A stretch of 8,884 bases of DNA from Bacillota bacterium (GCA_023440105.1 JAEXSY010000498.1:1-8884), one strand, 5' to 3'; shown: positions 1 through 6,320, counted from the stretch's first letter. Notes: generated from the sequence alone by a model not told the origin. Made by a program: numbers and translations.

Positions 1-242
1 CTCAGAAGGAGGATGTGGCTAGAGGGTTAATCAATATGGTGTTCCAGGTTATAGGAATGATGGCTGTATTTGCTGCCAGGGAGGATAAAATCCATGAGGT
101 TATTCTTGCAGGAAATTTGGCAACCCTCAAGGAAGGTTTGTTTGTCTTTAAAGATATTGAAGGCTTACATAATATTAAGTTTATTATCCCTGATTACGCT
201 GAATATGCCACGGCTATTGGTGCAGTAATGAGTGCTATATAA
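1..242 (+). CDS. coaW: Type II pantothenate kinase, C-terminal fragment (5' end outside window)
   Basis: This is the last ~79 codons of a gene that begins before the window. The reading frame is open from position 3 (Q-K-E-D-V-A-R-G-L-I-N-M) and ends at TAA 240-242. A GTG at 15 lies in frame but is almost certainly internal, because the residues before it already match the family. The segment has the 'EDVARGLINMV' helix, the 'ILAGNLAT' phosphate-binding strand of the ASKHA fold, and the closing 'FIIPDYAEYATAIGAVMSA' typical of Fumble/CoaW-type kinases. The enzyme phosphorylates pantothenate in the first step of coenzyme A synthesis, in the cytoplasm. Type II enzymes occur in some Firmicutes and are generally poorly feedback-inhibited by CoA. 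An intrinsic terminator follows. Assignment rests on recognised C-terminal motifs only; the ATP-binding N-terminal half is not visible. Confidence 0.85.
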   Translation, partial: QKEDVARGLINMVFQVIGMMAVFAAREDKIHEVILAGNLATLKEGLFVFKDIEGLHNIKFIIPDYAEYATAIGAVMSAI

Positions 243-282
243 ATAAAGGTCAAGGATACAGATGAATTAATTAACATTATGA

Positions 283-326
283 AAAATAAATTCGTTCAAT
301 TTTTATGAACTTATTTATTTTTTTTT
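283..326 (+). terminator. Intrinsic terminator after pantothenate kinase
   Basis: The left arm 283-298 and right arm 306-321 pair over 14 of 16 positions, with a 2-nt internal mismatch and a 7-nt A/T-rich loop. The right arm runs directly into an unbroken T tract ending at 326. It lies 41 nt after the stop codon, so it probably ends the coaW transcript. Confidence 0.7.
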
Positions 327-413
327 GTAATTTTCACAAGGAAATATTTATATTTAGCTTATTTAGTAAATAAAATAATATTATTTTAAAAGAAATTCAC
401 ATGATAGAAGATG

Positions 414-437
414 AAAGCTTAATGTACAGCTTTTTTT
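414..437 (+). terminator. Weak terminator-like hairpin
   Basis: A 6-bp stem (AAAGCT/AGCTTT) with an 8-nt loop is followed by T residues to 437. The stem is short and only two of its pairs are G-C, so it may be a backup terminator or chance. It does not follow a recognisable gene. Confidence 0.3.
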
Positions 438-461
438 AGTTAATGGTGAGTGAACTCTTAA

Positions 462-467
462 TATAAT
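462..467 (+). promoter_or_regulatory. Candidate -10 box for the Ser/Thr kinase gene
   Basis: A consensus TATAAT lies about 110 nt before the kinase start. No good -35 is found at 16-18 nt spacing; the best is TTAATG at 440-445. It is therefore a weak call that rests on the -10 alone. Confidence 0.25.
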
Positions 468-577
468 GTTAAATGCCAATATCCTTTAAAAATCTTAGGG
501 TTTCTTATAAAATATACACAATGACTAATTATTTCTTATAGAATAGGTAATATAACTAAGGATGGGAGGAGTACCTA

Positions 578-1465
578 ATGCTAAAAACAGGAGAGATTAT
601 TGGTGATAAATATCATGTGGAATCACTTTTAGGAAAAGGTGGTATGGGCACCGTTTATTTGTGCAGGGAAATGAAGAGCTTATCTTTTTTTGCGGTAAAG
701 GAGATAAAAAAAGACAAGAGATTCTATTCCGTAGAGGCTACTATGCTTAAAAGACTGAAGCATAAGAGCATTCCCAGGCTATATGAAACCTTTGAGACTC
801 CTTCTTGCTTTTATATGGTTATAGACTATATACAGGGAGAAACACTGAAGGAGAAGGTCCTTAAAGGAACCCTTGGACAATTAGAGATTATGAGAATTTT
901 ATTAGATTTAGCAGATGTTTTAGAGTATCTTCACAGTCAATCTCCTGCTATTATTTATGGTGATCTTAAGCCTAATAATGTTATTATAAAACCTAATGGA
1001 GAGATTGTACTTATTGATTATGGTATATCGAGAGAATATAACTCTGAGGACAAGCAGTCAGAGGTATATATGGGATCTTTAGGCTATGCTGCACCAGAGC
1101 AGTATGGTCATGGGTGCATTTCTCCTACTGCTGACATTTATGGATTAGGAGCTGTTTTATATTACATATTTTTGAAAAAGGGACCTGAAAATGCCATGGA
1201 GGCAATAAAGGAAAGAAATTTTCCTGATACTATACCTTTAAAATATAGATATATAATAAGGAAGTCTCTTCAGATAGAGCCTCTTGATAGGTTTAGCTCC
1301 ATAGAAGAATTCAGGATGGATTTACTCGCTAGGAGAGATTTTTCTGAAGATTATAGAATGCTGTCCTTAGCCAACAGCATGGAGGAAGGGAAAACTATTG
1401 AGTTTTTTAGGATGCCGGAATATAACCGATATAAAAACTCGAGGACAGCAGGAATACAGCATTAG
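578..1465 (+). CDS. Soluble Hanks-type Ser/Thr protein kinase, non-RD
   Basis: A cytosolic protein kinase of 295 aa, expected to phosphorylate Ser/Thr of unknown partners. The kinase core spans residues ~12-250. Visible motifs are the glycine loop GKGGMG (19-24), the ATP lysine in AVK (K41), the alpha-C glutamate (E53), the catalytic loop YGDLKPNN (127-134, with D129, K131 and N134), DYG in place of DFG (147-149), APE (172-174), D186 of helix F, and R238 near the end. All residues needed for catalysis are present. The canonical HRD is YGD, so the arginine that reads activation-loop phosphorylation is missing and the enzyme is a non-RD kinase. It has no transmembrane helix and no PASTA domain, unlike the PrkC/PknB housekeeping kinase. 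A charged tail of ~45 residues follows the core. The ATG is supported by GGGAGGAG at 564-571. The gene stands alone, convergent to the beta-sandwich gene pair. Confidence 0.9.
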   Translation: MLKTGEIIGDKYHVESLLGKGGMGTVYLCREMKSLSFFAVKEIKKDKRFYSVEATMLKRLKHKSIPRLYETFETPSCFYMVIDYIQGETLKEKVLKGTLGQLEIMRILLDLADVLEYLHSQSPAIIYGDLKPNNVIIKPNGEIVLIDYGISREYNSEDKQSEVYMGSLGYAAPEQYGHGCISPTADIYGLGAVLYYIFLKKGPENAMEAIKERNFPDTIPLKYRYIIRKSLQIEPLDRFSSIEEFRMDLLARRDFSEDYRMLSLANSMEEGKTIEFFRMPEYNRYKNSRTAGIQH

Positions 1466-1501
1466 AAGCTGAAGCTGACATGAAAAATTACTGCATAAAT
1501 C

Positions 1502-1540
1502 ATAAATATACCCTGGATTTATTATCCAGGGTATATTTAT
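1502..1540. terminator. Strong hairpin between convergent genes, probable bidirectional terminator
   Basis: A perfect 17-bp inverted repeat (1502-1518 with 1524-1540) has a 5-nt loop TTATT. It sits between the ends of the kinase gene (+) and the beta-sandwich pair (-). Both arms end in A/T-rich sequence, so each strand's transcript would have a U-rich 3' stem edge, but there is no separate T tract on either side. Use by both transcripts is inferred from position. Confidence 0.6.
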
Positions 1541-1574
1541 AGCTTAGATTAAATACACTGAGCTAATTAGCTAC

Positions 1575-2444
1575 TTAATTTAGAATGAAGGACTTATTAT
1601 AGTTTTCAGTACCCTTTAGTGGTGAGTATACTCTGTAATTTCCAGAGGGTAGGTTGGAAAAAATAAAAAGGCCATCAGAATTAGAGGTTTGGACTTCTTT
1701 CAGGACAAAACCTTTTCCCTGGAGCTGGTACAAGAATACAGGAACAGCACCAAAGGCTTCGCCATTTATATTGATTACTCCAGTAATACTTCCAAGATTG
1801 TTTCCAATGGCAGTGAGGGTAATATCCACAGGTAATCTGTCATTTCCAAGAACTTTTACATTGATAGGCTCTGAAATCTCATAGCCCAAGGCTTCCACCT
1901 GAAGAATAAAATCCCCAGGAAGTAGGTTATATATTATATATTCTCCTTTTTCATTGGTAACCCCGTCAGCAGATTTAATGCTTCTACCTCTGTAGCTTAA
2001 ATAAACCCTTCCATCTGATATTGGATTACCCTCTGTATCAAATACGGTGCCGTAAACTATACCCTTATCAACAGCGGTGTCAGCTAAAAGATCAAAATAG
2101 ATTTTGGAAGCTTTATTTTCCTCTACAATCAGAGGCTGTATTTTGGAAGGGATAAACCCACTTACATAGGCGGAAGTCTTATAACTTCCTGGAGGTATAA
2201 TTTCTTTAAATAAAAAAATACCATTGCTGTCACTATAGGTTTTGAACAGCACATTAAGGCTGTTGTCCATTACTAAAATCAGTGCATTTTCTAAGGGTGT
2301 CATTCCACATAACACCTTGCCAGCAGCAATTGTATTATACTGTATAGTACACTTTCTTAGAGGAATATTGATCTCTTGAAGCTCTCCTGCTCTTAAGGCT
2401 ATGGAAGAGCTACTACTTATATAATAGGATCTGTCTACAGCCAT
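1575..2444 (-). CDS. Tandem Cna-B/carboxypeptidase-regulatory-like beta-sandwich protein, downstream partner
   Basis: A protein of 289 aa with unknown function. Residues ~35-120, 127-212 and 217-289 are three complete repeats. Each carries the hallmark 'G.V.d..G.pi..a.V.l......t.sd..G.f.f.nlppG.Y.l.a...Gy' pattern of transthyretin-like domains (Cna-B or carboxypeptidase D regulatory-like). Clear instances are YGTVFDTEGNPISDGRV, NEKGEYIIYNLLPGDF and SDGLFIFSNLPSGNY. Residues 1-30 (YYISSSSSIALRAGELQEINIPL) resemble only the closing strands of such a domain and complete the truncated last domain of the upstream gene. The start ATG overlaps the upstream stop (TAATG), and AAAGGAGG lies 7 nt before it. 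There is no signal peptide, LPXTG or membrane segment, so these repeats are not obviously exported. Such domains usually act as structural or adhesive modules; no specific role can be assigned. Confidence 0.75.
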   Translation of the reverse strand: MAVDRSYYISSSSSIALRAGELQEINIPLRKCTIQYNTIAAGKVLCGMTPLENALILVMDNSLNVLFKTYSDSNGIFLFKEIIPPGSYKTSAYVSGFIPSKIQPLIVEENKASKIYFDLLADTAVDKGIVYGTVFDTEGNPISDGRVYLSYRGRSIKSADGVTNEKGEYIIYNLLPGDFILQVEALGYEISEPINVKVLGNDRLPVDITLTAIGNNLGSITGVININGEAFGAVPVFLYQLQGKGFVLKEVQTSNSDGLFIFSNLPSGNYRVYSPLKGTENYNKSFILN

Positions 2445-3154
2445 TAAGCGTCCTCCTTTCTATAGGCAGCTGCCTTAATAACATAATTACCAGGAGGAAT
2501 GAGGCTGAAGGCATATTGACCTTCTGTATTTGTAAAGGTGGAGCTTATTAAAATCTCAGTATTATTTATTATTGAATATAAGGCCACAAGGATGTTTTCT
2601 AAGGGAAGCTCTGTGCTTTCATCACTTATGGTGCCATGGATAGAACCCAGGTGATTTCGTAAGTCCTCCTGAAGACAAAGATTTAATCCGATGCTTTCCT
2701 TAAAGGTAATATTGATATTTGAGCTCTGATGATTGATAAAACCATCCTTATATATGGTAAGAGAGTATATTCCTATGGGAAGGTTTGTAAAAAGGTATTC
2801 GCCCTTGAGGTTACTCTGTACTTCACCTATGGCTGTATAGCTACCATTTCTTAGTGTTTTGAGCTGTACCACTGCATCCATCACTGGAAGCCCTCTTATA
2901 TCCTTGATGATACCGAATATTGAAGCACTGTTATTATCTACTGAGGTATTTTGCTGCGCTTCGAGCTCAATGAAGGAACTATTATTTTGTACTGAGGAAT
3001 TTTGGAGTGCATTAATCTCAAGGATATCATTTTCTGCTTTAGGGCTGCTTTCATTACTGGAAGTCTTACCTCTGCGACGTACTGTTACAGAAATCCTTCT
3101 GTTTCCAGTACCATTTTCATTATTGTTAAGTACATTGTTATCTAGCCTGGGCAT
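2444..3154 (-). CDS. Beta-sandwich repeat protein with low-complexity N-terminus, upstream partner
   Basis: A protein of 236 aa with unknown function. Residues 1-45 are polar and include a basic stretch (RRISVTVRRRGK, 19-30) with no signal peptide. Residues 46-79 are two copies of a 17-residue Asn/Ser/Gln-rich repeat (EINALQNSSVQNNSSFI and ELEAQQNTSVDNNSASI). Residues ~78-162 form one complete Cna-B/carboxypeptidase-regulatory-like domain (FGIIKDIRGLPVMDAVVQL, NLKGEYLFTNLPIGIYSL). A second begins at ~170 (SIHGTISDES) and breaks off at residue 236, just after 'PPGNYVIKAAA', before its last strands. The missing part is found at the start of the next gene, in the -1 frame. The start is supported by AAAGGGGGTG just upstream. 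Spore or envelope association would be speculation. Confidence 0.7.
   Translation of the reverse strand: MPRLDNNVLNNNENGTGNRRISVTVRRRGKTSSNESSPKAENDILEINALQNSSVQNNSSFIELEAQQNTSVDNNSASIFGIIKDIRGLPVMDAVVQLKTLRNGSYTAIGEVQSNLKGEYLFTNLPIGIYSLTIYKDGFINHQSSNINITFKESIGLNLCLQEDLRNHLGSIHGTISDESTELPLENILVALYSIINNTEILISSTFTNTEGQYAFSLIPPGNYVIKAAAYRKEDA
2452..2459 (-). promoter_or_regulatory. Shine-Dalgarno inside the end of the upstream gene
   Basis: The minus-strand sequence AAAGGAGG is a full-length Shine-Dalgarno placed 7 nt before the downstream ATG. It also encodes part of the 'RKED' tail of the upstream protein. With the 1-nt TAATG overlap this argues for coupled re-initiation and sets the start of the 1575-2444 gene. 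Confidence 0.75.
2930..3032 (-). repeat. Two-copy 51-bp tandem repeat coding for 17-aa units
   Basis: The landmark CTGAGG occurs at 2941 and again at 2992, exactly 51 nt apart. The surrounding bases match well (for example TGAAG...CT.TTATT..TACTGAGG in both copies). It keeps the reading frame and yields the two Asn/Ser-rich 17-residue units in the linker of the 2444-3154 gene. The copies have diverged, so the duplication is not recent. Confidence 0.65.
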
Positions 3155-3211
3155 AAGGCACCCCCTTTCTTGTTAGTTTATAATATTCAAGAAGGGGTAA
3201 AAAGGACATTA

Positions 3212-3248
3212 AAAGAACTCAAAGAAAATTATTTTCTTTGAGTTCTTT
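3212..3248 (-). terminator. Intrinsic terminator of the DsbA-like gene
   Basis: A perfect 17-bp stem (3212-3228 with 3232-3248) has a 3-nt loop and lies 9 nt past the stop of the minus-strand gene. On the minus strand the 3' arm ends TTCTTT followed by one more T, so the U tract is short. It separates this gene from the beta-sandwich pair, which therefore probably has its own promoter in the ~55 bp between 3155 and 3211. Confidence 0.65.
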
Positions 3249-3257
3249 GGGGGTTTA

Positions 3258-3884
3258 TTAACTATTTTTATTATTGAACACTTTATTCTCATAAATTTCA
3301 AGAAGTAATCCTTCAAATACCTCTAGAGGCTGTGCTCCACTGAGTCTATAATCATCATTGATGATAAAGGTTGGTATACTGTGCACATTATCTGAAGCTG
3401 CTAGCTTTTGGTTTTCCTCAAGCTTTTCTAAGTATGCTCCTTCGTTGAGTTTTTTTATCATTTCTTCTGAATCTAAGCCAATGCTGTCTGCTATCCGCCC
3501 TAAAACTTCAGTGCTGGATATATTTTCTTGACTTCCGAAGTATTCTTTAAAAACCTTAAAAGAAAACTCCTCATATTTTCCTTTTTCTCTTGCGTATTCT
3601 GCAGCCTGCAGAGCAAGAGAGGTGTTGTAAATATAGTCCAAATCCTTAAAAGGAAGCTTAAAATACTTTGCTCTCTCTATTAAAGGACTAAGCAGATTTT
3701 TAACCTCAAAGCCTTTGAAATAATCAGAAAGACTCATGCCTTCATCAGGAAGCTCTGGGTTCATCTGATAGCTTATCCATTGGTCTTCAATTATAAAATT
3801 CTTCTTTAATTCCCGGATAATACCTTTTCCTAAATAACAGAAAGGACAAGTAAAATCTGAATATATTTTAATATTATATTTCAT
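3258..3884 (-). CDS. DsbA-family (FrnE-like) thiol-disulfide oxidoreductase
   Basis: A cytosolic protein of 208 aa with the DsbA architecture: a thioredoxin fold interrupted by a helical insert at ~60-160. The redox motif CPFC lies at residues 13-16, right after the first strand (MKYNIKIYSDFTCPFCYLGK). The cis-proline loop is 'HSIPTFIIND' (P171), followed by 'YRLSGAQP', which is characteristic of the FrnE/2-hydroxychromene-isomerase-like branch. It has no signal peptide, so it should act on cytoplasmic thiols (isomerase or reductase), not in export-linked oxidative folding. Length is normal for the family (~200-240). The start is supported by AGAGGGG upstream. The gene is a single unit diverging from the amylase gene, with a terminator behind it. 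Substrate is unknown. Confidence 0.88.
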   Translation of the reverse strand: MKYNIKIYSDFTCPFCYLGKGIIRELKKNFIIEDQWISYQMNPELPDEGMSLSDYFKGFEVKNLLSPLIERAKYFKLPFKDLDYIYNTSLALQAAEYAREKGKYEEFSFKVFKEYFGSQENISSTEVLGRIADSIGLDSEEMIKKLNEGAYLEKLEENQKLAASDNVHSIPTFIINDDYRLSGAQPLEVFEGLLLEIYENKVFNNKNS

Positions 3885-3999
3885 ACTATCCCCTCTTTTC
3901 TTATGAGCTGATAATAAGTATTAGATGATTATAGCTATCAATAAATTTTATGTTATAGTTATTATATGAGAAAAGGTACTATTATACAAGGAAAAATTA

Positions 4000-4029
4000 G
4001 CTATAAAAATAAAATTTATACTTTGTCAA
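4000..4029 (-). promoter_or_regulatory. Candidate promoter for the DsbA-like gene
   Basis: On the minus strand a perfect -35 TTGACA (4029-4024) is followed after 18 nt by TATAGC (4005-4000). The -10 is imperfect. It would give a 5' leader of about 110 nt. Confidence 0.4.
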
Positions 4030-4044
4030 TATTTCAGAATATTT

Positions 4045-4066
4045 AAACATTTACAGTGTAAAGTTT
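4045..4066. promoter_or_regulatory. Operator-like inverted repeat
   Basis: AAACATTTACA (4045-4055), a central G, and TGTAAAGTTT (4057-4066) form a near-perfect inverted repeat with one bulged A. It sits between the two divergent -35 boxes, so it could be a binding site for a dimeric regulator. The regulator is not identifiable from the window, and AT-rich sequence can give such matches by chance. Confidence 0.35.
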
Positions 4067-4100
4067 CTGTTATTTATGTGAACTTTTCATAATAAAACTG

Positions 4101-4130
4101 TTGGAACCTTTCTATATGTTGTACTATATT
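4101..4130 (+). promoter_or_regulatory. Candidate sigma-A promoter for amylase-cob transcript
   Basis: TTGGAA (4101-4106), an 18-nt spacer and TATATT (4125-4130) resemble a housekeeping promoter. It would start transcription near 4137, about 60 nt before the chosen amylase ATG and upstream of the alternative ATG at 4150. Confidence 0.4.
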
Positions 4131-4197
4131 ATCATTATTTTACTTACATTTGTATTTATTATATCTTCTCGTATGTATAAAGGATGGTGATAAGTTT

Positions 4198-5652
4198 ATG
4201 GGAAATCATACTATGTTTCAGTATTTTGAATGGTATCTAGAAAATGATGGAGGACACTGGAGAAGGCTGAAGGCCGATGCAGAGAAGCTTTCTGATATGG
4301 GGATAACAGCTGTATGGATTCCTCCTGCCTATAAAGCAATTGCACAGGGAGACGTAGGCTATGCTACCTATGATCTGTATGATCTGGGAGAGTTTGACCA
4401 AAAAGGTACTGTAAGAACAAAATATGGTACTAAGGAGGAGCTTAAGGAGGCAATCAGTGCACTTCACTGCCATAAGATTCAGGTATATCTTGATGCGGTT
4501 TTGAATCACAAGGCTGGAGCAGATAAAACGGAAAGATTTATGGCAGAAGAGGTGGACCCTGATAATAGAATGGAAGTATTAACAGAACCTTATGAAATAG
4601 AAGGATGGACAAGCTTTCAGTTTCCTGGAAGAGGAGATAAATATTCAGATTTTAAATGGAACTGGTGCCATTTTACCGGAACGGATTTAAATGAAGATAC
4701 AGGAGAAAATGCCATATATAGAATAATAGGAGAGAATAAGTTCTGGTCTCAAGAGGTGGACAAGGAATTCGGTAATTATGACTATTTGATGTTTGCAGAC
4801 ATAGACTATGAACACCCTGAGGTTTATAATGAAATTATACGGTGGGGAGCTTGGGTGGTATCGGAGCTGGAGCTGGATGGTTTTAGGCTCGATGCTATTA
4901 AGCATATAAAGAGATCTTTTATTATGGATTTTTTAACTAAGGTTAGAGAAGCTTCTAATAAGGAAGATCTTTATGTGGTAGCAGAATACTGGGTTAATGA
5001 CATAGTAGCTCTTCAGGACACCCTTGAGAGTATCAATCATGGGATAGATTTATTTGATGTAGCCCTTCATTATAAATTCCATGAAGCCTCTAAGGCTGGA
5101 AGAGAATATGATTTATCTACAATATTTCAGGATACACTTGTGGAGAAAAATCCTATCCATGCGGTAACCTTTGTGGACAATCACGATTCACAGATTGGAC
5201 AATCTTTAGAATCATGGGTGGATGACTGGTTCAAGCCCTTAGCCTATGGAATGATACTTCTATGGAAGGATGGCTATCCCTGTATATTTTATGGTGATTA
5301 TTATGGCATAGGAGGAGAAAATCCTGTAGATGGGAAAAAGGATATCATAGATAAGCTGCTGTATATAAGAAAGCATTATGCTTATGGTGAACAGACAGAT
5401 TATTTAGACTATGCTAATGTTATCGGTTGGGTAAGAAATGGTGATATGGAATTTAAGGATTCTGGCTGTGCAGTGCTAATAAGTAATGGAGATGATGGTG
5501 AGAAAACCATGATGGTAGGAGAACCTAGAAAAGGAGAGGTCTGGGTAGATTACCTGGGTGAAATAGAAGAGGAGGTCACTATAGGTGAGGATGGCTGTGG
5601 ACTCTTTAAGGTAAAAGGAGCTTCCATTTCTGTCTGGATAAAGAAGTCATAG
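4198..5652 (+). CDS. Cytoplasmic alpha-amylase, GH13 (GH13_5-like)
   Basis: This enzyme hydrolyses internal alpha-1,4 bonds of starch, glycogen or maltodextrins. An in-frame ATG at 4150 would add 16 hydrophobic-leaning residues. I chose 4198 (484 aa) because AAAGGATGGTG (4179-4189) lies just before it and family homology begins with 'MFQYFEWYLENDGGHW'. All GH13 regions are present: 'DAVLNHK' (99-105), 'GFRLDAIKHI' with nucleophile D232 and R230, 'VVAEYW' with acid/base E263, and 'FVDNHD' with transition-state stabiliser D330. 'ADIDYEHPEV' and 'GDYYGIGGE' are typical of the liquefying-amylase/E. coli AmyA group. A C-terminal beta domain closes the protein. Without the 16-residue extension there is no signal peptide, and the extension lacks a proper export signal, so it is probably an intracellular enzyme for stored or imported glucans. 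The stop is followed after 11 nt by the cobC-like gene with no terminator between them. Confidence 0.93.
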   Translation: MGNHTMFQYFEWYLENDGGHWRRLKADAEKLSDMGITAVWIPPAYKAIAQGDVGYATYDLYDLGEFDQKGTVRTKYGTKEELKEAISALHCHKIQVYLDAVLNHKAGADKTERFMAEEVDPDNRMEVLTEPYEIEGWTSFQFPGRGDKYSDFKWNWCHFTGTDLNEDTGENAIYRIIGENKFWSQEVDKEFGNYDYLMFADIDYEHPEVYNEIIRWGAWVVSELELDGFRLDAIKHIKRSFIMDFLTKVREASNKEDLYVVAEYWVNDIVALQDTLESINHGIDLFDVALHYKFHEASKAGREYDLSTIFQDTLVEKNPIHAVTFVDNHDSQIGQSLESWVDDWFKPLAYGMILLWKDGYPCIFYGDYYGIGGENPVDGKKDIIDKLLYIRKHYAYGEQTDYLDYANVIGWVRNGDMEFKDSGCAVLISNGDDGEKTMMVGEPRKGEVWVDYLGEIEEEVTIGEDGCGLFKVKGASISVWIKKS

Positions 5653-5663
5653 GAGGGAGCTAA

Positions 5664-6266
5664 TTGAGGTTATATTTAGCGAGACATGGAGAGACAGAGG
5701 GGAACTTTAACGGCAGATATTGCGGTATATGTGATACTCCGCTTACAGAAAGAGGGAAGGCTCAGGGTTTAGAGCTTTCCCTTAAGCTCCGTGGAATTGA
5801 TTTTAATGATATTTATGTAAGCCCTTTAAAAAGATGTAGTGAAACTCTTTCACTTGCTCTAGGAAATGAAGTTACGGTAAGAGAAGAACAGAGGCTTCGG
5901 GAGAGAAGCTTTGGAATCTTTGAGAATAAAACCTATGAAGAAATTCTAGAGAAATATCCTGAGGAGGAGAGATTGTGGTCAGAGGACTGGAAGGGCTATA
6001 GACTTCCGGGAGGAGAGAGCACCTTAGAGGCTTATGAAAGAGTACAGTCTTTTATTAAGGAGCTTGAGGAACAGGAGAAAATGGTGGAGGCTTCAGAGGA
6101 AAGGAATATCCTAATTGTAACTCATGGGGGAATAATCAAGCTATTTCTTTGTTATGTATTAGGAGAAAATATTGATTTATTCTGGAAGCTAAAATCTGAC
6201 ACTGCTTCTGTGAGTTTATTAAACCTCTCTCAAGGCTTTTGGTCTATTGAGAGAGTTAACTATTGA
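5664..6266 (+). CDS. cobC: Histidine-phosphatase family, probable alpha-ribazole-5'-phosphate phosphatase
   Basis: A 200-aa member of the histidine phosphatase (phosphoglycerate-mutase-like) superfamily. In cobalamin nucleotide-loop assembly CobC removes the phosphate from alpha-ribazole-5'-phosphate (or from adenosylcobalamin-5'-phosphate) in the cytoplasm. Seen: RHGET at 7-11 with catalytic H8, 'GICDTPLTERGKAQ' (21-34), 'SPLKRCSET' with R57, the acid-region 'LRERSFGIFENKTYEEI' with E80, and the second histidine in 'VTHGG' (H154). The start is TTG at 5664, supported by AGGAGGG (5651-5657), which overlaps the amylase stop region. The family is functionally broad and sequence alone cannot fix the substrate. 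The specific call relies on the cobU and cobS genes directly downstream. Confidence 0.82.
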   Translation: MRLYLARHGETEGNFNGRYCGICDTPLTERGKAQGLELSLKLRGIDFNDIYVSPLKRCSETLSLALGNEVTVREEQRLRERSFGIFENKTYEEILEKYPEEERLWSEDWKGYRLPGGESTLEAYERVQSFIKELEEQEKMVEASEERNILIVTHGGIIKLFLCYVLGENIDLFWKLKSDTASVSLLNLSQGFWSIERVNY

Positions 6267-6320
6267 AATATGAGGTTTAGCTTTAGAGGATAAACTATTT
6301 AAAATATAGGGGATGATATA

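Larger units (their letters stand above)
327..577. other. AT-rich intergenic region upstream of kinase gene
   Basis: No credible ORF is visible on either strand. The stretch contains a perfect 18-nt A/T palindrome at 371-388, which may be chance in such AT-rich DNA. A small hairpin (AAAGCT 414-419 with AGCTTT 428-433) runs into a T tract and resembles a weak terminator. A TATAAT at 462-467 is the best -10 candidate for the kinase gene. The strong ribosome binding site GGGAGGAG (564-571) sits 6 nt before the kinase ATG. Confidence 0.5.
3885..4197. promoter_or_regulatory. Divergent promoter region between DsbA-like gene and amylase
   Basis: An AT-rich stretch without a credible gene. It contains a likely minus-strand promoter for the DsbA-like gene, a likely plus-strand promoter for the amylase, and an interrupted palindrome at 4045-4066 between them. 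No cobalamin riboswitch core was found here although cob genes lie downstream. Confidence 0.55.

Noticed and set aside
15..17. GTG as true start of a 75-aa small protein
   Set aside because: The frame is open to the window edge and the residues before the GTG (Q-K-E-D-V) already fit the pantothenate kinase family, so it is an internal codon.
1561..1572. Perfect palindrome AGCTAATTAGCT near the convergent gene ends
   Set aside because: Only 12 bp, AT-rich, without a T tract; the adjacent 17-bp hairpin explains termination better.
1654..1884. Plus-strand 76-codon ORF within the downstream beta-sandwich gene
   Set aside because: Antisense shadow of a well-patterned repeat-domain protein, with no Shine-Dalgarno support.
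2445..2465. Programmed -1 frameshift as the main explanation for the split gene
   Set aside because: No strong X-XXY-YYZ slippery heptamer or downstream stem is evident at the junction. The optimal Shine-Dalgarno and TAATG overlap give a simpler explanation, so I kept slippage only as an alternative.
2859..3176. Plus-strand 105-codon ORF opposite the beta-sandwich gene
   Set aside because: It is a mirror of the minus-strand coding sequence, Ser/Leu-rich with no recognisable family and no good ribosome binding site, and it overlaps the antisense promoter/leader.
4150..4197. Upstream ATG giving the amylase a hydrophobic 16-residue leader (MYLLYLLVCIKDGDKF)
   Set aside because: Too short and lacks a signal-peptide layout or cleavage site. 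No ribosome binding site precedes it, while AAAGGATGGTG precedes the ATG at 4198 where homology begins.
4237..4905. Two minus-strand ORFs (4237-4509 and 4687-4905) inside the amylase
   Set aside because: Both lie antisense within a gene with all GH13 motifs intact and have compositions typical of reverse-strand shadows.
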